Shown here: piece after piece, positions 36,593-64,000 of the stretch | Position numbering within the stretch: the first letter of the stretch is position 1 | How the letters are laid out: each line of letters begins with the position of its first letter | Origin: Athripsodes cinereus | Taxonomy: Eukaryota > Arthropoda > Insecta > Trichoptera > Leptoceridae | Assembly: GCA_947579605.1 (NCBI GenBank) | Contig: OX388307.1 | Span: 17,027,237 to 17,091,236, forward strand | Length of the DNA: 64,000 nucleotides | Direction: 5' to 3' | Program-made: the position numbers and the translations under genes | Notes under the pieces: generated by a model | What the model was told of the DNA's origin: nothing | Seen by the model: only the letters and a program-made list of their open reading frames with translations | Database searches by the model: none

Positions 36593-38694
36593 CATTTTCT
36601 TTACCAATTATTAATTCTACGGTCTATTCGAGACCAATATTGTTGCTCTTTCTGGTAAAAACTCATTGGGTCGACTCTATAGGATCTACAGAAAAATAAC
36701 ATTTTTATATACATCTGCCTATTATACACACTTGTGCTTAGTAACACAAAATTTACTCTTAAATGTTTGTTTTCAAATATCACTTCCCACACAATAGTAT
36801 GCCTTTGTAATTATTTTGTGCATGGCTTTGACAGTATAAGTGAAATCACAACATTTTATAGGTGAGTATTTTAAAGATTTTTGTATATTCTGAAATCAAT
36901 AATAGTGTAATTTTCACAATCTATGGATATTTGACTTATATTATCGATGTTAAATGTGCAGCCTGAGATACTTCCATGTTTAATAAACAGTAAATTATGA
37001 TTTTCTTTTACTTGTACTGCTAATGCCATGCACAAAGGAATTAAAATATTTACTTAAAAATAATATGCCTAAAAGTTACCCTTGCCACCTTGACAAAACT
37101 TGAACTTCAATGCAACAATGATGCCATTTGCAACGGTACTGTCTCAAAATAGTATTTTTTTATTCTTGTAATATGTTGTCATCTAGTTTTGGAATCCGAA
37201 ATAACAATCGTAATTACCATAAACGAATATCAAATTTGAAGGAGACATTCACACTGTTAAATTATTCAATATGTTTATTACAAGTAATTTGTTTCAAACC
37301 TTCTGTTCTGAATATCTTTAAGAATTTACATAATATAGATCAATGGTAATGCAACAATATAATATAATATTGTGCAGAGATTTGTGTTTTTTTCATAATT
37401 TTTCTTTGTTCCCTCCATTGTTTTTTTTATAGTTCATTGTATTTTAATCAAGTATCTTTTAGCATTAAAAGTACTAATTCTATTCTTATAAGCTAAAAAG
37501 TAAACCAGTAGTTTTGTTAACATATTGCTCTAACCCATATCGAATAAATATGGTGATACACTACCTTTTTCAATAATTTTAACATCAATTACTGTAAATT
37601 GTATAAATTGTGTGTGTGTGTGTGAAGAAGGGGCACTTATTCTTTATTTTTATTTATATTTTTTTTGTCTGTAAATTATAATACCAAATGTGTTATAAAT
37701 ATATGTATTCTCCATAGACATATATAACTATAGAATATCCACAAAATTTTCAAATCTGAAACATCATATTTCTGCTGTCTTCTGTGCGTATTTAAAATAA
37801 TAACTTGGATGATTTGTATTTGGCATCGTTTGACAATCCGTGACCATCTCAAAGGCGCTGTAACTTCTCCTGATCAGTAATATTTTCAGCTTGCTCCTGA
37901 ATGTGGCAGTAGGCTGAATTTAGATCTGCTGTCCGCATCAGAGTTCAGCGAGGTATAGAGGTTCTGTACTGTTAAAGACCTTGTGGATTGTGAGGTACAG
38001 TTTAAAAATATGTAGGTAAGAAAGAGAGAATATAATTTCAAAGTAATGTATGAAAAAAATTGGTGAAACATTTAGTAGACAGCAAGGGAAGTGAAGTTAG
38101 TGCATTATTCTTAGCATTTTCTCGGGTGCTATTTAATTTCTACTTTTTGAATATTCAGTAAGTGGCTCTCACCTACGACCAATTACGACTCCGCTACTTA
38201 CAATGTGCAACTTTACTCAAGGCGAATACTCGTCCACTAAGTGTTTCACTTATTTTACTTTATAGCTAATCTATAGTTATAAATGCCTACGGTGTTCATG
38301 AATTATGTGATGACAAGAGATGTGTCTGTTTGGATTTTGTAACTTTATATTATTTAATAAAAATTATATTTGTATGAATCTAATTGTATGTCTCTCTTTT
38401 TTAAACATACGCAAAAATATGTCAAACTGTTTGTGGTGTAAAATAAATGTAAGCATGTTTATACTTTATATGATCTGTTTAGTAGGTATTTAATATAAAT
38501 TAATCTCAATCTTCATTTTATTCCAAGACTCGATGTTATCACTGCAAAAGATTGTTCATGTACAATTTGTTACTGGATTTTGTAAATTATTTTTGTAAGT
38601 TTATACCAATGTGGTGTATTTATTTGAAATCCACATAATACCGACATGTATTCATTGTAAGTCCATGCTGTATAGATTTTGTATTTGAAAAATC

Positions 38695-38700
38695 AATAAA
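38695..38700 (+). terminator. Poly(A) signal AATAAA, presumed BTBD10
   Basis: AATAAA is followed within 30 bases by a GT-rich stretch (GCGTGTTTTATGGG, TTTTGTTTTT), the usual downstream element. Confidence 0.5.
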
Positions 38701-39406
38701 ACATTGCGTGTTTTATGGGAACTTTTGTTTTTAACCTTTGACTTGCCTACATCCTATATTTTTTCAATTAATTGAAGTTTAGGTTTTTAATACGTTGAGT
38801 CAGACTATTTGCTATGCAAATTATTCTCTATCCTACTACAATGTTGGCCAAACCGTGGCGCATTTAACGATCACAATTGGCGCATTGCATCCTTGTGGCA
38901 TATTGAACCGCAAAACAATATTTACAAAAATGTTAATTATGTTTACAGTTCACATCCAACAATAGTAGTTCAGAATTACCACCACCAGACGAGACTCTCC
39001 GTCAGTTATAGCACCAGTTGGGTCCACAACAGCGATCGCCCTCTCATCCATGTTATTATTTCTTAACTATTGTAGATTGGTGCAAAATGTAAACATCTTT
39101 TGAAATGACAAATTAATTAATTGAATTCTATGATTGAGGTATTCATTTTCCTCCTATAAGTGAAGCAGTTCCTATTCGTATCTCTATTTTACAACCCCAA
39201 ACGTGAACGTAAGAAGTTAAAAAAAGTTTTGAGTTGCATGGAGCATCTGACCTTGTCTGTGAAAAAATTGGCACATGGTATGCAAAATGCTGGCCACCAC
39301 TGTCCTATAATAATGGAGGTTAACTTTTCAAGACAGACCTATAGGAGTGATAATATTAAGTGTCTTATTTTTTAGATGCTGGGTGGTACTTGCAAGTGAT
39401 ATAAAT

Positions 39407-39910
39407 CAGGCCTGGGCAAATTACTGCCCAGGGGTCGCATGCGGCCCACCGTACAATTTCATGCAGGTTGCGTGATTATTTCCAAATTACTTAATTTTCC
39501 AATATCTATTTTGTTTCAAATAGTGTTTATTTTTTTATTTTTTAATATCCGTGATGTGATTATAATACAATCCCATGTATCTGTAAGTATAATCTATTAT
39601 AATGCAATCACACTTATTGACTTCTTTGTCATGGTTATATGCACTAGTCTTATTTGTAATTTTTGTGATCTTATGTATGAACTACCAAGACTCCCTCCCA
39701 CACCCTTGTAAGAAAAAATAAAACATGGTCTACCCCCCTCTCATGAATCGTTTTATGTAATAAATGAATAGCCCCATAAGCGGTCCGCCAACTCATTCTT
39801 TGCACATCGAATTGGCCAAAAGCTGTAATGATGTGCAAAGTAAATTTAAAGAGAATAATAATATCAAGTATCTAATTTGGCCCTTCAGTAAAAAAGTTTG
39901 CCCAGGCCTG
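39407..39910. mobile_element. hAT MITE between the two convergent genes
   Basis: Termini CAGGCCTGGGCAAAT and TTTGCCCAGGCCTG are inverted repeats, and the next bases (GGTCGCATGCGGCCCACC / TTTGGCCCTTCAGT) match the 'CAGGCCTGGGCAA-GCGGCCC' hAT type. The flanks atataaat (39399-39406) and gtataaat (39911-39918) are an 8-bp duplication with one mismatch. No transposase. Confidence 0.88.
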
Positions 39911-39999
39911 GTATAAATGAAAAGGACTTGGAGTCCTCATTAGATTCTGATGTAAAGAATATAAAGATGAACAATGGGAAATGCTTGTTAAAATACAAT

Positions 40000-40005
40000 T
40001 TTATT
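40000..40005 (-). terminator. Poly(A) signal AATAAA, presumed YME1L
   Basis: On the minus strand GATTCAATAAAATTG lies 1.3 kb beyond the YME1L stop codon. It is a plausible end of the transcript; others may be used. Confidence 0.45.
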
Positions 40006-41321
40006 GAATCATAATATTTAATGTTTATAGAATATTCTTTTTTAAATAATAAGTCCCGCTACATACTAGGTAATCATAGCAGACAAGTATACAGCAACAG
40101 CTAGATTCACACACTCTGTTAATAATATCTAAATAATATATCAGACATTTAATCTAATACACTTCCTCTCAACTTACCAAATGAGAAATTCAACATTTAT
40201 ATCAGCGCAGAATGTGTTAAGATAATGTTGTCAATACACACACAAGTCTATAATGCTCTTTGATACACTCACTGAAATAGTACCACTGATAATATCCAGA
40301 TTCACTTTTTATAGACATGCAAAGAACTGACACTCGTTACAATTGAAGCTGTAGAGGCAATGTTGATAGAACCAATATTTTTACTCACAATAATTTTACT
40401 TGGCAACAATGGTCCAGTTTTCTAGTATGGAAAGTTGGGCATTAACAGACTCTTAATTAATAAAGTTAAGTAAGTGGTTAACTTTTATTTATGTATACTA
40501 CATGTGACTATAGCGTGCATTATATTTTCATAAAAATATATACTTAAATTAATGAACAACAAAATTAATATTTTTGGTTACGAATTAACAATTATGAAGT
40601 TACGTCAGTTACAAATGAAATTATGGATAACCATGCCCAACTCTGGTTGTGTGTTATTAAATTTATAAAAAAAAATTGACAATAAACAAGAAGTAATTTT
40701 TTAAATATCTTGTTGCATTGAAAAATGTAGTAAGTCCAATACCTAGAAAAATGTTTTAGATAATAAATGAACAAGTAAAGTAAATTATTACAATGTTCTA
40801 TATATATTTAGTTCATATATATAGCTGAGGTTCAGAAACTCTCACCTGACTACCTAGTCTTAAGTAGGTACATTCATTACCTTATCAGTCATTCTACTTG
40901 TATGTACTATATTACACCAATATTATATCACATATATCATTTTTGTATCCAATTTGTATCAGTTACTTCACAACAAGTAAGCATTTATACATCATTGTAT
41001 GAATCAAAGGTCTAAATAACAGAAATAACAGTTTTTAATATATGCAACGGTAAATATGAATCTATTTTATACAGCAAACATGTTTCTACATAGTTAATTA
41101 TTCTAGTTTTGGATTTTAATGACTACTAACTTTGAGAGATATGACAGCTACACAAAATATTGTTACACTTCTTGGGTCCAGGTAAACGACATATAGTCCA
41201 GAAAAATATTACAGTACAAAGTGTAAGTAATTATTGAATAGTGATGCCAGTAATATTTTATAATAATCAATCATAAATATGAGACAATTAGATAACCACA
41301 CATTATTATTTTACAGAGTAT
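40006..41321 (-). other. Presumed 3' UTR of YME1L
   Basis: AT-rich, no coding region, between the stop codon at 41322-41324 and the poly(A) signal. Confidence 0.45.
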
Positions 41322-63485
<22,164 letters not shown>

Positions 63486-64000
63486 CTGTAAGACCAGTTT
63501 ATAATACAAAAAATATGTTATTCTCACAAAAATTCCCTTCACAAAATGGAAACCATTGCTACAATTACAAATAACATAATTCTACAGGTGAGCAGAGGAC
63601 AATGTATTGTACTTTTACATAACTTAATGTGCACATTCCATCCTAACTATTTACCAAATTCTTAATAGTAATATAATCTGTATAAATTAGATTGCATCTT
63701 ATTTTCTGCATCATTCCAATGGCTATAAGTTATTCCACCTAACCAAAGCTCGTGAGTATGTTATACTTATCTTTGAAAATAAATGTTTAAGAAGGAAATT
63801 TAATATTTGGTTATTAAAACGTATCACAAATGACACCATATACAAGTATACTCTGCAAAGACATATATATAATCTCTCTGTCGTATGGTAGTTACAATTT
63901 TCTTAGCTCACGCTCATGTTTTGATAATCAACCAAAAATGAGTACTGTTTTTTCATCAACAAGGCTCTAAATGGCTTGTATGAAAATAGTCAAATTATTT
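63486..64000 (-). other. YME1L intron, window end
   Basis: AT-rich, no exon recognised up to the window edge. The N-terminal exons lie further right. Confidence 0.6.

Larger units (their letters stand above)
35457..38700 (+). other. BTBD10: Presumed long 3' UTR of BTBD10
   Basis: No other coding region lies between the stop codon and a good poly(A) signal AATAAA at 38695-38700. The stretch is AT-rich and includes a SINE-like copy at 36480 and a short (GT)n near 37612. Earlier poly(A) sites are possible, so the full extent is inferred. Confidence 0.5.

Overview
The window looks like nuclear DNA of an insect, most probably a moth or butterfly. It is AT-rich, most host exons are short and split by introns, animal poly(A) signals (AATAAA) are present, and the repeats are of types common in Lepidoptera: 3' ends of non-LTR retrotransposons, Dong/R4-type elements in (TAA)n DNA, a Helitron with a minisatellite, hAT and Harbinger DNA transposons, and many short GGTACC-centred motifs. 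The order is inferred from general repeat character; no single gene proves it.

Only two host genes can be named. A BTBD10/KCTD20-type BTB gene lies on the + strand (CDS 34323-35456, single coding exon, long 3' UTR to about 38700). The C-terminal half of a YME1L-type mitochondrial i-AAA protease lies on the - strand in ten coding exons between 63485 and 41322; its N-terminal exons are beyond the right edge. The two genes are convergent and their poly(A) signals are about 1.3 kb apart. A decayed THAP-domain exon pair sits at 25.1-25.7 kb. A possible first non-coding exon of a leftward gene lies near 22.1-22.3 kb, so much of 1-22 kb may be intron.

Region by region: 0-1.2 kb, 3' half of a non-LTR retrotransposon; 1.2-22 kb, non-coding DNA with MITEs, SINE-like copies, LINE tails, microsatellites and two hammerhead-like RNA motifs; 22.8-24.1 kb, one hAT-type element nested in another; 26.2-30.5 kb, a nearly complete Harbinger transposon with a Myb/SANT-like accessory gene and a once-frameshifted transposase; 30.5-33.5 kb, a 3.0-kb fold-back element with a 9-bp target duplication that itself carries a retroposon and a solo-LTR-like insert, each with its own target duplication; 33.7-34.1 kb, a further hAT-like element just upstream of the BTB gene; 39.4-39.9 kb, a hAT MITE between the two genes; 41.3-63.5 kb, YME1L exons separated by introns packed with Dong/R4, CR1/Jockey-like, R1-like and RTE-like fragments, a Helitron and a hAT element.

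The main biological content is the layering of mobile DNA. At least seven insertions can be ordered in time because the interrupted sequence can be read on both sides, and most leave clear target duplications. No obvious new multi-gene system is present. The most unusual items are the fold-back element, the pair of hammerhead-like motifs with compensating stem changes, the tail shared between a SINE-like family and a LINE, and Dong copies placed in tandem at (TAA)n.
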